Notes: generated by a model not told the origin, from the sequence alone. 64,000 nucleotides of DNA from Peribacillus sp. FSL E2-0218 (GCF_037992945.1 NZ_CP150304.1:4664501-4728500); one strand, 5' to 3'; shown: positions 1 to 9,102, numbered from the stretch's first letter. Translations and numbers: made by a program.

Positions 1-212
1 GTAAACTTTCTAAAGAAGAGCTGATGAACTTAATCAATTCTCTGAATCCAAAAATAAAAAAATCATTAAAAAACACAAACTATCAAGACCGGAGCGACCT
101 CGAGCAAGAGATCAAGCTCAAAATCATTGAATCCTATGAAAAGATCGCCGCCATCGAAGCACCCAATTTCGAGGAGTTCCTTGCCGAATTCTTGACTAAG
201 CAAAAACAATGA
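1..212 (+). CDS. Small hypothetical protein, 5' end cut by window edge
   Basis: The frame is open from base 3, so the gene probably starts outside the window; an in-frame ATG at 24 has only a weak GAAGAG three bases before it. The visible product is about 70 residues, rich in Lys and Glu and predicted helical. The stretch reading QDRSDLEQEIKLKI resembles the helix typical of sigma-70 region 2-like small proteins in Bacillus, so a sigma-like or conjugative-element-type regulator fragment is possible, but this is inference from one short motif. A strong terminator follows directly. Confidence 0.5.
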   Translation, partial: KLSKEELMNLINSLNPKIKKSLKNTNYQDRSDLEQEIKLKIIESYEKIAAIEAPNFEEFLAEFLTKQKQ

Positions 213-213
213 A

Positions 214-254
214 AAAGCACCAAGTCCGGATCATGCCGGACTTGGTGCTTTTTT
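214..254. terminator. Bidirectional rho-independent terminator
   Basis: A 15-bp stem (arms AAGCACCAAGTCCGG and its complement) with a six-base loop is flanked by an A-run on the left and a T-run on the right. It can end the small gene on the plus strand and the acylase gene on the minus strand. Confidence 0.9.
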
Positions 255-256
255 AA

Positions 257-2647
257 TCAATAAGCTGGCTTCAAGGTCAGCTTATCACCTTTTGGATCAT
301 TCATTACCGTTTGGTGATATGTCCCATCTGCCCAATCGTCAAGCTGATCGTGGTACCATTCGCTTTTGACGTTACCTGATTGGCCAGGTCCAACGAGGTG
401 ATAGGCCTTGCTCATGTCGGATAGATCCATGACGAATCTCCAGGATCCGCCATGATTGACGGTACCGTCCTCCAAAAATGCCGCTGCCTGCACAGTGACG
501 CTGCTGCCGCCTACCGGCACACCGCCGTCGCTGTTAAACAAATAATTTAACGGCGTGACGCTCGATAGCGGATGGTTGAACCTTACCTGATGGTAGTCCC
601 CCCATTCCCAATCCGCTATATCGTTCCCCTGTGTTTCTTCCAATTCCTTTAACGTCTGCTGCAGCGACTTGGCAAGCACCTGCTCCAATCCGCCGCCCTC
701 TTCGATCCACGGACCCGGCTTACCGTCCAGAGCCCGGCGCAGCAGTTCATCAATGGCAGAACGCCTTCCATTAAAGAGGTTGAGGGTTTCCTCCGGTATT
801 TCTTCTTTAAGCAAAACATCCCCTATTTTCCGCATCCAGGCATTAAAAATCATCGGTGCCGCTTCATCCGCGGAATCAATATGATTCCACTTCTTTAAAA
901 TCCTAATTGCCTGTTCTTCCTGCTTGCCCGATGAACCCTTCAATACCTCCAGGAACTGAGGGGCAAATTCCTTGGCTTGAAGATTCACCTGATCCATCTG
1001 CAGCGTTTGCATGTCTTCGGCCGTCAGCTTTTTATTGGCCTTCAAAAACTCCTGTATCCTCATCTGACGGTATGGCTGGGCCCAGTTATTGCTGATGTGG
1101 TAAGGGTACTCATCCGAGATGACTTTATTGTTCGCTGTCGATATGAAACCTTCCTTTGGATTGATCGTTTTAGGAAGCTCATCAAACGGGATGTAACCCT
1201 TCCACTCATATTCATCCGTCCAGCCAGGAACAGGCAGCATGCTATCGCCCTTTTTCCGGATCGGGATTTTCCCGTTCGCCTTATAGGCAATGGTCCCATC
1301 GTTGGACGCAAAGACGAAATTCTGCGCCGGCGTTTCGAATTTCAAGAGAGCCTTTTCGAAATCGTTCCAGTTTTCCGCTTTATTCATATTCAATACCGCT
1401 TCAAGCTCCGCGGATGGATCAAGTGCCGTCCACCTTAAGGCAAGGACCGTATCTTTGCCGCTTTTGCCGGCAAACTCGGAGATGACCGGTCCATGACGGG
1501 TAACGGTCACCTTATAATCCAGGGTTTTCCCATCCTTCACCTTGATCGGCTCGTCCACGATTTCAGCTTTTTCCCATTCATCCTTGAAGGCGAATTCCTT
1601 CTCGTTTTCCGGATTTCTCTTCTCAATGAATAAATCCTGGACATCCGGCCCCGTATTGGTCACTCCCCATGCGACCTTTTCATTATGGCCGAGGATGATC
1701 CCCGGAATTCCGGCAAAAATTACACCGCTCACATTGACTGTCGGGGCTTGCAAATGCATTTGATACCAAACGGACGGTGTAGCCAGCCCAAGATGTGGAT
1801 CATCCGCCAATAAAGGTTTCCCCGAATCGGTTTTACTGCCCGAAACGACCCAATTATTGCTGCCGTTGAATTCATACGGAATGACGGCCGCTGCGAAACT
1901 TTTTTCAATATCCAGCTCCTCCTTACTGATGATGTAAGGAGCACTCTTTGGATAATCCGGAAATAAATCATACGCCTTTTCCTTCGGGAACGTTTGCAGC
2001 AAATACTGCCTGAACGCCTGGTCCTCCCAGTTTCCGCCTAAATCAAAGGCCATATATTTTCCGATCGTCAGCGAATCGACGGCTGTCCACCGCTCTGGTT
2101 CATATCCAAGTAAAGTGAACTCGACCGGCCATTTTCCATTCTCCTTGAGCTCATCGATATAAAGATTGACTCCCTCCGCAAACACATCCAACGCTTCCTT
2201 GCCCTCACTTGTATAAGCAGCATAGGAGGCCTCTGCCGCCCGTCTCAATCCAAGCGTGCGGAAATACTTATCATTTTTCACCGTTTTCTCGCCAATGACC
2301 TCGCTCAATCTTCCTGACGCCTGACGCCTGCTCAAATCCATTTGAAATAGACGGTCCTGCGCCTGGACATACCCTTGAGCTAAATACAAATCATGCTCAT
2401 TCGCAGCATTGATATGCGGGACCCCGCTTGAATCCCTCACCACCGTAACCGGTTTCAAAAGGCCCGGCAGCGAAACTTCCCCCTTCGTTTCAGGCAAAGC
2501 CCTTGAAAGAAATACATTTGCGGCAATCAGGACAGACAGCAAAAGCACAATCAAAATCCCCAAACTCCATAATGCCCGCCTTCGCCACTTCCGTCTCGGC
2601 CTTTGCTGAGGTACGGCAACTTCCATCGACTCATCTCCCTCTCCCAT
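257..2647 (-). CDS. Penicillin acylase family protein (Ntn hydrolase), membrane-anchored
   Basis: About 796 residues, the normal size of the penicillin G acylase/AHL acylase family. A basic N-terminus (RPRRKWRRR) leads into one hydrophobic segment at about residues 25-47, so the enzyme is probably secreted or anchored outside. NGSNNW at 261-266 carries the likely nucleophile Ser263; in the family, autocleavage just before this Ser makes it the N-terminus of the beta chain. Family members hydrolyse amide bonds of penicillins, acyl-homoserine lactones or other N-acyl compounds; the substrate cannot be read here. Met8 (base 2626) is an equally good or better start, with GGGAG eight bases upstream. 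It is a single-gene unit between terminators. Confidence 0.9.
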   Translation of the reverse strand: MGEGDESMEVAVPQQRPRRKWRRRALWSLGILIVLLLSVLIAANVFLSRALPETKGEVSLPGLLKPVTVVRDSSGVPHINAANEHDLYLAQGYVQAQDRLFQMDLSRRQASGRLSEVIGEKTVKNDKYFRTLGLRRAAEASYAAYTSEGKEALDVFAEGVNLYIDELKENGKWPVEFTLLGYEPERWTAVDSLTIGKYMAFDLGGNWEDQAFRQYLLQTFPKEKAYDLFPDYPKSAPYIISKEELDIEKSFAAAVIPYEFNGSNNWVVSGSKTDSGKPLLADDPHLGLATPSVWYQMHLQAPTVNVSGVIFAGIPGIILGHNEKVAWGVTNTGPDVQDLFIEKRNPENEKEFAFKDEWEKAEIVDEPIKVKDGKTLDYKVTVTRHGPVISEFAGKSGKDTVLALRWTALDPSAELEAVLNMNKAENWNDFEKALLKFETPAQNFVFASNDGTIAYKANGKIPIRKKGDSMLPVPGWTDEYEWKGYIPFDELPKTINPKEGFISTANNKVISDEYPYHISNNWAQPYRQMRIQEFLKANKKLTAEDMQTLQMDQVNLQAKEFAPQFLEVLKGSSGKQEEQAIRILKKWNHIDSADEAAPMIFNAWMRKIGDVLLKEEIPEETLNLFNGRRSAIDELLRRALDGKPGPWIEEGGGLEQVLAKSLQQTLKELEETQGNDIADWEWGDYHQVRFNHPLSSVTPLNYLFNSDGGVPVGGSSVTVQAAAFLEDGTVNHGGSWRFVMDLSDMSKAYHLVGPGQSGNVKSEWYHDQLDDWADGTYHQTVMNDPKGDKLTLKPAY

Positions 2648-2773
2648 TGAAAACTCTCATTCTTTCTACTTAAGATATTCCGCGCCTCCCTCCATCTTTC
2701 CTACCAACCTCCGAGAATTTTGCCAGTATTCTTGAAATTATGGAGTTGCCCCCGCAGGTTGGGGTCTTTGCTT

Positions 2774-2918
2774 GTGGATTTGAGTGGTTACTCGTGAGTT
2801 TGGATGGTTTATTCGTGAGTTTGAGTGATTTATTCGTGAATTTGCGCGGTTTATTCGTGAGTTTGAGTGATTTATTCGTAAGTTTGGGCCGTTTCTCATA
2901 ACATCGTGGCGTTCACTC
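2774..2918. repeat. Intergenic array of 20-21-bp units (array 1)
   Basis: Six to seven direct units with boundaries near 2774, 2794, 2815, 2836, 2857, 2878 and 2899. The central ones read GTGAGTTTGAGTGA followed by TTTATTC. Each unit carries TTTATTCG plus about 13 variable bases. A minus-strand frame of 89 codons across it gives an NSRINH-type repeat and overlaps the 3' end of the next gene, so I treat it as non-coding. The unit design is shared with the arrays at 27.7 and 55.9 kb. Confidence 0.85.
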
Positions 2919-2945
2919 GCGAATTCCGCCCTCCATCCACAAATG

Positions 2946-2975
2946 AAAAAGCACTGATACGATGTATCGGTGCTT
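2946..2975 (-). terminator. Terminator of the 146-residue gene
   Basis: On the minus strand the hairpin AAGCACcGATAC / GTATCaGTGCTT ends in a T-run, just after the stop of the hypothetical gene. Confidence 0.8.
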
Positions 2976-2981
2976 AGTCTA

Positions 2982-3422
2982 TTAGCTATTTGCCAATATG
3001 TATTCAATTACTTGATCTACGTCATCGGTATGGAGGAGGGCTTTGTCAAAGTCATGGGCTGCCTTTGTCTCTGCTTCCATGTATTCCACCGGAGAGAGGA
3101 AGCCGAAGAGCCGCTTCCATTTATGGTTTTGTTGGAGTAGCTTTCTTGCCTTTTTTATATCTTCCGGGATGAATTCGTTGATGATGAAGCAAGGGTCGGA
3201 ATGGGCCGGGTGCTGAAAGCGTTCATTCAGGCTTTGTAATTTATCTCGGTCCCATTCCACCCGGATCAGGTCGGATATGACCTTTACATTTTGGAGCGAG
3301 TCGCAGATGTGTTTTGATAACACTTCATATTCTTCGTCCTCCAATCCGTGATCTGTCATGATTCCGATACAATACCATTTTTGAAATGGTTCATCGAGAT
3401 TCTCATTTTTCTTGGAGAACAT
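2982..3422 (-). CDS. Hypothetical protein, 146 residues
   Basis: I do not recognise the family. The product is soluble, acidic and without signal peptide or membrane segment. The ATG is preceded by GGCGGATGAACA after an AAAG, an acceptable ribosome site. It has its own terminator and is separated from the STAS gene upstream by another terminator, so it looks monocistronic. The sequence alternates charged helices with short hydrophobic strands (for example WYCIGIM near the start), which suggests a small cytosolic domain. Confidence 0.7.
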   Translation of the reverse strand: MFSKKNENLDEPFQKWYCIGIMTDHGLEDEEYEVLSKHICDSLQNVKVISDLIRVEWDRDKLQSLNERFQHPAHSDPCFIINEFIPEDIKKARKLLQQNHKWKRLFGFLSPVEYMEAETKAAHDFDKALLHTDDVDQVIEYILANS

Positions 3423-3450
3423 TGTTCATCCGCCTTTCTTCGTTGCTTTT

Positions 3451-3480
3451 AAAAAAAAGATACCCCATCAAGGATATCTC
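3451..3480 (-). terminator. Terminator of the STAS-domain gene
   Basis: Minus strand: AGATATCC, a five-base loop, GGGTATCT (one wobble pair), then eight T. Confidence 0.8.
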
Positions 3481-3482
3481 CA

Positions 3483-4346
3483 TCATATCGGCTGAAGGGC
3501 CAGACCTCTTTGCTTAAAGATGAATTTCATGGCCTGCGCGAATGATAGAAAGGCTTTTACCTGATTGGCAAGGTCAAGTTTGACAATCCTTTTCGCCACA
3601 TCAGGGGTGAAGCCGACAACGATCGTTTCCGTTCCCATAAGCGACAGTGCTCCCACCAATTGCTCTAGCAGAAAAAGCATATCGCTCTCTTCTCTAAAGG
3701 TAATCCCGGAGAAATCGATAATCAATACTTCCGCCTGTAACTCTGCACATTTTTGCAGGATCTTCGATTGCATCGACTCCATTCTCCAGTCATCAACGCG
3801 GCCGATCATCGGGAAGAGCAGCACATCCTTTAATACGGTCTGGACGATTGGAGTCGCCAACTCTTCCATGACTGCTTGGTTTTCCTTAATCTGCTGCAAC
3901 GAATCAGTTGCCACCTTGGCCATTTGTTTGTAATGGTTGACATAGCTTATACTGATACAGTGAATGTATTGGTCAAGGATCGAATCGATTATCGCACTAG
4001 CCTTCAGCAATATTTCGATGGAGTAGTACCGGTTGCTTACCTCTTCTTCTATGAAACTCCAAAAAAGATTGCGCAGCAGCTGGGCTTCCTCGATGTTTTT
4101 ATCTAAAGGTATCCCCATATCCACGATGCGCCTTCCGATTTCCATTCCTGCGGCTTTCATGCTTGCCATCGCTTGTTCCTTACCATGCATTAGCGCATCC
4201 GCATGAATTTGAATGAGCTGCGACCTTACCTGTTTACTCGTTTCAAGGTCATAGAGGGAATCCTCTTCATCAAACAATTCGATATGCTCCACTAAAATGT
4301 ACTTAAACTTTTCAATTTTTTCGCCGATCAATCTTAATTGTTCCAT
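3483..4346 (-). CDS. RsbR-type STAS domain protein (stressosome component paralog)
   Basis: About 287 residues: an N-terminal helical region to about residue 155, then a C-terminal STAS domain (from about 160) with the RsbR-like sequence LATPIVQTVLKDVLLFPMIG and the core IIDFSGITF. RsbR paralogs sit in the stressosome, where RsbT phosphorylates Thr residues to start the sigma-B response. At the place where RsbRA has the phosphorylated DT pair, this protein reads EES, so the phosphoacceptor seems replaced by Glu. That alignment was made by eye. Start chosen at the ATG at 4346, with GGGAGG five bases upstream; the longer frame to 4385 has no ribosome site. No rsbS, rsbT or sigB is adjacent. Confidence 0.85.
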   Translation of the reverse strand: MEQLRLIGEKIEKFKYILVEHIELFDEEDSLYDLETSKQVRSQLIQIHADALMHGKEQAMASMKAAGMEIGRRIVDMGIPLDKNIEEAQLLRNLFWSFIEEEVSNRYYSIEILLKASAIIDSILDQYIHCISISYVNHYKQMAKVATDSLQQIKENQAVMEELATPIVQTVLKDVLLFPMIGRVDDWRMESMQSKILQKCAELQAEVLIIDFSGITFREESDMLFLLEQLVGALSLMGTETIVVGFTPDVAKRIVKLDLANQVKAFLSFAQAMKFIFKQRGLALQPI

Positions 4347-4491
4347 TTCGACCTCCCATACAGGGCTTTTATCACATTTTATCAAATTTATTATGGATTG
4401 TGATATAAAATCCTTCTATTACCAATATGATAAGAGACGTTTACCCCATTCACAAAAGGGGTATTATGATATATGACTTGGAGGGATAACC

Positions 4492-4635
4492 ATGAAAAAG
4501 AATCAACAAGACTTTGAATCCGAAAACATGAGCGATTTAGTCGAACTGATAAACAGTAAAAATAACAGCCGCAGAATCTTGGATGTACTTCGGCGTAATA
4601 AAAAAGATAAAACGAAAAACAAAGATAAAAAATGA
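4492..4635 (+). CDS. Small basic hypothetical protein, 47 residues
   Basis: ATG with a clear GGAGGG site seven bases upstream opens a 47-codon frame ending in TGA, directly followed by a strong terminator. The product begins MKKNQQDFESENM and ends in a Lys-rich tail (KKDKTKNKDKK), with a short predicted helix in the middle. It is divergent from the STAS gene. Family unknown; the ribosome site plus terminator make expression likely. Confidence 0.65.
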   Translation: MKKNQQDFESENMSDLVELINSKNNSRRILDVLRRNKKDKTKNKDKK

Positions 4636-4672
4636 AAAAGCCCAGACCAATTTGGCCTGGGTTTTTGCTTGG
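4636..4672. terminator. Terminator between the 47-residue gene and the 109-residue gene
   Basis: Stem AAGCCCAG with its complement and inner CCAA/TTGG pairing, followed by TTTTT on the plus strand and an A-run at the other side; both convergent genes can use it. Confidence 0.85.
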
Positions 4673-4694
4673 ATGAATGTACACCGGTTCAGGA

Positions 4695-5024
4695 CTATCT
4701 TTTTCTCCTAATTTCCTTCACATGGTTTCCTTCAGTAGTGATGTAGACCGTTTCTCCGATCTTATAGGTTAAATAACGGTCACAATCAATTTCCAACGTT
4801 TCCCCATTGTTGAATTTCATTGCACAATTGGAGCCCTCATCGGTTTTCGACACAGAAATGACCTTGTTCGTCTTAAACCCGACCGCTTTGCCATCGGAGA
4901 AATGAGGATAGTACTTTTCAACGATCTCCACCTTTGCCAATCTGCCCGGACTTGTTAAGTAGACAATGAACAATATAATTAATACGGCTATCAACCCAAT
5001 GAGAATTACAGCTTTCCGTTTCAC
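4695..5024 (-). CDS. Hypothetical membrane-anchored protein, 109 residues
   Basis: GTG start with GAGGG about twelve bases upstream. Residues 5-24 (AVILIGLIAVLIILFIVYL) form one membrane segment after MKRK, so the rest is probably extracellular. The outer part has two cysteines (NCAMKF and IDCDR) that could pair. I do not recognise the family. Confidence 0.7.
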   Translation of the reverse strand: MKRKAVILIGLIAVLIILFIVYLTSPGRLAKVEIVEKYYPHFSDGKAVGFKTNKVISVSKTDEGSNCAMKFNNGETLEIDCDRYLTYKIGETVYITTEGNHVKEIRRKR

Positions 5025-5123
5025 TCTATCTATTACCCTCTTCTCTTATCAATCTATTCTTCCCTATCCTTTTTTCACTAGATTATATTCAGCATCCGGA
5101 AAATCATGATAGAAAAGCTCAAT

Positions 5124-6323
5124 TTATTTAGCGATTTTCACTTTTTCAACCATAATGACACAAAAGGCAGCCAGGATGATGAGGATGGACACAACCGAGA
5201 TGACCCCGCCCCAGCCGAACTTCATCAGGAATAAACCGCCAGATGCCCCCACGACACTGGACCCTGCATAGTAAAACAGCAAATATAAAGAGGAGGCTTG
5301 CGCTTTTTCGCTTTTTTCGGCTAATCGTCCGATCCAGCTGCTTGCGATGGAGTGAGCGCCAAAAAAACCGAATGTAAACAATGCTAGCCCCAGGATTTTC
5401 AGCAGCAGCGGTGCCATTAAGGTCATTAGCGCGCCCAGCAGCATGATGGCAATCCCGGAGAGAAGGACGCCCCTCCGGCCATACTGATCGGCGAGCCTCC
5501 CCATCCAGGTGGAACTGAATGTCCCGACAAGATAAATGATGAAAATGAAGCCGATCAATGTCTGTGATAAATGATAGGGCGGTCCCATTAATGGTATACC
5601 CACAAAGTTATATACGGTAACAAACGACCCCATCAATAGGAAAGCCATACTGAATAAGAGGACGAGCCTGCCATTCCTTAAGTTATTGATAAGCGAGGCT
5701 TTGATTCGCGACAATGACACTTTATTGCGAATGGCATGCTGGGAAGGGGGAAGCATCCACCAGAAGAAAAGACTGATGATCAGGCTTAATGCCCCAAGGC
5801 TGCCAATCGCTACATTCCATGAGAAATGATCGGTCAGCACGCCGACAATCAGCCGGCCGGCCAAGCCTCCGATGCTTGAGCCGCTCACATAAATCCCCAT
5901 GACATACCCCAGGCTTTTTGGATGGAATTCTTCATTGATATAGGCCATGGCAATCGCCGGGAAGCCGGCAAGAACTGCTCCTTGAATCGCCCGTATGGCG
6001 ATCAGGATGTATAGATCATCCTGGATGAAGCTGACGCATATGGATAATAAGGCAGATAGCGTGAGCGCTGTCCCCATTATTTTTTTTCGATCGATGTTTT
6101 CAGAGAAAAAGGAAACGAGCAATAAACAAATCGCAAGCGCCCCTGTCGCAAAGGATAATGTCAGGCTTGCCGTTGCAGGGGAAACGCCGAATTGCTTGGC
6201 GAATACCGGAATGACAGGCTGCGTACTATACAGATCGGCAAACGTTACAAAGCTGCCAAGAAACAAAGCCAAGATTGTCATCTTGAATGATTTACCAGCT
6301 GGCTCGATATAATTCAATTTCAT
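5124..6323 (-). CDS. MFS transporter, YnfM-like family
   Basis: 399 residues with about 12 membrane segments. The N-terminal region FADLYSTQPVIPVFAKQFGV followed by SPATASL matches the YnfM group of the major facilitator superfamily, whose members export drugs or metabolites by proton antiport; the substrate is unknown. The cytoplasmic loop between segments 2 and 3 has NIDRKKIMG, and the equivalent loop in the second half has GRLADQYGRRG, a clear MFS signature. ATG with AAGGG upstream. It is monocistronic, with no regulator beside it. Confidence 0.9.
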   Translation of the reverse strand: MKLNYIEPAGKSFKMTILALFLGSFVTFADLYSTQPVIPVFAKQFGVSPATASLTLSFATGALAICLLLVSFFSENIDRKKIMGTALTLSALLSICVSFIQDDLYILIAIRAIQGAVLAGFPAIAMAYINEEFHPKSLGYVMGIYVSGSSIGGLAGRLIVGVLTDHFSWNVAIGSLGALSLIISLFFWWMLPPSQHAIRNKVSLSRIKASLINNLRNGRLVLLFSMAFLLMGSFVTVYNFVGIPLMGPPYHLSQTLIGFIFIIYLVGTFSSTWMGRLADQYGRRGVLLSGIAIMLLGALMTLMAPLLLKILGLALFTFGFFGAHSIASSWIGRLAEKSEKAQASSLYLLFYYAGSSVVGASGGLFLMKFGWGGVISVVSILIILAAFCVIMVEKVKIAK

Positions 6324-6413
6324 TCAGACCCTTCACGATTTAAACTTTCCCCCTATGTTAATACGAACGGACCCCGTTGTCTATTTTGCCGCATGAAGCT
6401 GTCCGCATCATGA

Positions 6414-6446
6414 AAAAACCCTTCACCATAAGGAGTGAAGGGTTTT
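6414..6446 (-). terminator. Terminator of the SteT-like gene
   Basis: Perfect 12-bp stem (AAAACCCTTCAC and complement) with an eight-base loop, just after the stop of the permease gene. Confidence 0.85.
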
Positions 6447-6461
6447 AAGTCCATATTCCGT

Positions 6462-7775
6462 TTAGCCTTCCACCCGCTCGCTCTTTTTAAGCAGCCAGTA
6501 TACGGGCATGCCGATAACGAGGATGATTAACGAATACAAGGCATCCAGCGGGGTATCGATCAATGTGCTTGCCACAATATAGACGGCACCAGCAATCGCT
6601 ACAATGGGAATGATCGGGTACAGCGGAACTTTATATGTTTTTGCGTGCGGATCTCTCTTGCGCAGGATGAAGACGGCAAAGAAAGCTAATCCATAAAAAC
6701 AGAAGACAGAGAATATCGCCATATTCGTAAGTTTGTCAGGGTTTGTCACAACCATCATGATGATTGCAATGATCACTTGCAAGATCGTCGCATTGATGGG
6801 CGTTTTGAACTTCGGCGATATTTTCCCGATTTGTTTATGCCCCGGCATCATTTTATCGTGCGCCATCGCCAGGGTAATGCGCGGAAAGGTCAGGAGCTTC
6901 CCGTTCAAGCAACCGAATATCGAAATCAAAATTCCGATCGCGATCAATTTCCCGCCCAATTCACCAAATAGCATCGTTGCCGCCACATTCGCAGCATTCG
7001 TGCCATGAGCGACGACACCCTCTGCGCCCAACACATGAAGCATGGCAAGGTTAACGGCCAAGTATGCGACCATGACCACGAGGATGCCTGTAATGATTGC
7101 GCGCGGTAACGTTTTTTGGGGATTCTTCATCTCTCCGGCCATGAAGCCGACGTTCATCCAGCCATCATACGCCCACAGTGTAGCCAATATCGCTCCAGCC
7201 ATGCTGATTTTCATTGAACTTTCACTCGTTACATTGAAAACTGGCATATCACCTTGGGCAATCCCGAATACGGCGATGAAAAGGATCGGGATCAGTTTGC
7301 CGACGGTCGATAAGGTTTGGATGATCCCGCCGTACTTCGTCCCGAGCAAGTTCATCGCAGCCAAGAAAACGATCGTTATGATTCCAATGGCCAGCGTGTA
7401 ATCAGAAGATATATTGAAAATTCCTGACACCAATAACCCGAAATATAAACTGAGTGCTCCCATGACAGCAGGTCCATATACCAACGTTTGCACCCAGCCG
7501 CAGAGGAAGCCCCAAACTTTTCCGTACACTTCTTCAAGGTACACATATAAGCCACCCGTTTTAGGGATGCGCGTACTCACTTCAGCGATCGTCAAGCCGC
7601 TTGCCAGGGTAATGAGACCGCCTATCAACCAAGCTAATAAGGCCATGGTTGAATTGCCGCTTAACTCAAGCACGTCACCAGGTTTCATGAAAATACCGGA
7701 ACCGATGACCGTGCCGACTACTATAGATGTTCCGACCCAAAAGCCAATCGTTTTCTTCAACTGATCATTTCCCAT
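6462..7775 (-). CDS. steT: APC family amino acid permease, SteT-like serine/threonine exchanger
   Basis: 437 residues with 12 predicted membrane segments, the same size as B. subtilis SteT. The first segment has VVGTVIGSGIFMKPG, the conserved substrate-binding GSGIF motif of the LAT-type APC transporters. SteT exchanges L-serine and L-threonine and accepts aromatic amino acids. GGGAGG lies six bases before the ATG. It is a single gene with its own terminator. Another neutral amino acid exchanger of the same family cannot be excluded, so the symbol is provisional. Confidence 0.8.
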   Translation of the reverse strand: MGNDQLKKTIGFWVGTSIVVGTVIGSGIFMKPGDVLELSGNSTMALLAWLIGGLITLASGLTIAEVSTRIPKTGGLYVYLEEVYGKVWGFLCGWVQTLVYGPAVMGALSLYFGLLVSGIFNISSDYTLAIGIITIVFLAAMNLLGTKYGGIIQTLSTVGKLIPILFIAVFGIAQGDMPVFNVTSESSMKISMAGAILATLWAYDGWMNVGFMAGEMKNPQKTLPRAIITGILVVMVAYLAVNLAMLHVLGAEGVVAHGTNAANVAATMLFGELGGKLIAIGILISIFGCLNGKLLTFPRITLAMAHDKMMPGHKQIGKISPKFKTPINATILQVIIAIIMMVVTNPDKLTNMAIFSVFCFYGLAFFAVFILRKRDPHAKTYKVPLYPIIPIVAIAGAVYIVASTLIDTPLDALYSLIILVIGMPVYWLLKKSERVEG

Positions 7776-8069
7776 TTTGTCCTCCCTGCGTGTACACTTG
7801 TATTTATTTTATACTAAAATTATATCATAAAAATTATACGAGAATAGTTTATGGAATAGTTTGAATTTTTTTACAAAAAGAATGATACCTTGATATCACT
7901 GTGCTCAAAGCGTTTTTTTTCTTACAAATTTTTTTCCTATTTATGTTCGCAACTTCTCCAAAAACCGAATATTTTTTTATCCATTAGAGAATTTTGAGTA
8001 TTTACCGTAACAAAAGCGAACTTAAAATTAATAATAAACTAAATCATTCGTTGTATATTTTCGAACGCA
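7776..8069. other. AT-rich intergenic region upstream of the permease
   Basis: About 290 bases, strongly AT-rich, with several T-runs and A-runs and no open frame with a ribosome site. It must hold the promoter of the permease gene on the minus strand, but I could not pick one convincing promoter among many near matches. Confidence 0.5.
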
Positions 8070-8102
8070 AAAAAATCCACCCCAATCAAACGGGGTGGAT
8101 TC
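8070..8102 (-). terminator. Terminator of uppP
   Basis: Stem AATCCACCCC with its complement and an eight-base loop, then a T-run on the minus strand. Confidence 0.85.
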
Positions 8103-8129
8103 CTGAAGCTTTTCGCGCTTTGAATCATA

Positions 8130-8957
8130 TTACCAGATAATGAATAATAAGATCACTGCCAAAACGATCCGGTAGATGGCAAAAGGCGTCAATTTCACTT
8201 TATTGATTAAAATCAAGAAAAAGCGAATACAGAATAAAGCAAAGATGAATGCACTGATGAAACCTGCAATGAAGAATGGCAGAACTTCAGGAGTGAAAGA
8301 ATCCCAATACTTGACGACCTTCAACAGACTGGCACCTGCCATGATCGGCACGGCCATGATGAACGTGAAATCGGAAGCGGCCCGATAGCTCATCCCTAAA
8401 AGCACCCCGCCTGAAATCGTCGAACCTGAACGGGAAAACCCCGGCCATAGTGACAGACATTGGATCAACCCGACCCCAAGTGCTTGCTTGTACGTGATCT
8501 GGTCAACCGTTTCAGCAGTCAACTTCGGACGGAATTTATCCGCAGCGATCATCAGGAACGCGCCAAGGAATAACCCGATGATGACTGTCTCTATCCTGAA
8601 TAACTTGTCATCGATGTAGTCTTCGAATAATAGACCAAAAATGCCCGCCGGCAGCAACCCGACGAATATCTGCAATAGGTTAAGCCTAGGACCCTTCACG
8701 GCACTTGTATCTTTCAATTTCTTCAACCCAAGCAAGTCCATGAACCGTCCCCAGAAGAGCACGACTACAGCGAGTATCGAGCCAAGCTGGATGACCACCT
8801 TGAAAGCATTGGCCACTTCACTCCCGAAGATATCGGTCGATTTCAGCCATAAATCGTCGACGATAATCATATGCCCTGTAGACGAAACAGGCGCAAATTC
8901 AGTTAATCCTTCTACAAGACCAAGGACAACTGCAACAAAAATTTCCCACATATTCAT
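8130..8957 (-). CDS. uppP: Undecaprenyl-diphosphatase UppP (BacA)
   Basis: 275 residues, polytopic. The two family motifs are visible: EGLTEFAPVSSTGH near residue 15 and GFSRSGSTISGG in the second half, together forming the active site. The enzyme removes the distal phosphate of undecaprenyl diphosphate at the outer face of the membrane, recycling the lipid carrier for peptidoglycan and teichoic acid synthesis and giving bacitracin tolerance. The open frame extends to a GTG at 8966, but that GTG lies inside the GAGGTG ribosome site; the ATG at 8957 is the correct start. Confidence 0.95.
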   Translation of the reverse strand: MNMWEIFVAVVLGLVEGLTEFAPVSSTGHMIIVDDLWLKSTDIFGSEVANAFKVVIQLGSILAVVVLFWGRFMDLLGLKKLKDTSAVKGPRLNLLQIFVGLLPAGIFGLLFEDYIDDKLFRIETVIIGLFLGAFLMIAADKFRPKLTAETVDQITYKQALGVGLIQCLSLWPGFSRSGSTISGGVLLGMSYRAASDFTFIMAVPIMAGASLLKVVKYWDSFTPEVLPFFIAGFISAFIFALFCIRFFLILINKVKLTPFAIYRIVLAVILLFIIW

Positions 8958-9005
8958 TTTATTCACCTCTTAATTCGAACACCTATTTATGGAAATACCA
9001 TATGT

Positions 9006-9034
9006 ATTTTACGCGTTGTTTAAAATATTGTCTA
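9006..9034 (-). promoter_or_regulatory. Probable sigma-A promoter of uppP
   Basis: Minus strand: TAGACA (9029-9034), 17-base spacer, TAAAAT (9006-9011), about 50 bases before the uppP start. Confidence 0.6.
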
Positions 9035-9102
9035 TTAAACATTGCTGAAACATTTTGTGGGTAAGGGTATGATAGGTTCTAGATCAGTTTAAAGGGGATG
9101 TG

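Noticed and set aside
2774..2918. CRISPR array
   Set aside because: Units are 20-21 bp, contiguous and degenerate, with no repeat-spacer alternation and no cas genes in the window. The same holds for arrays 2 and 3.
2738..3007. 89-codon minus-strand frame with NSRINH repeats
   Set aside because: Covers array 1, overlaps the end of a better-supported gene and its terminator, and has no ribosome site.
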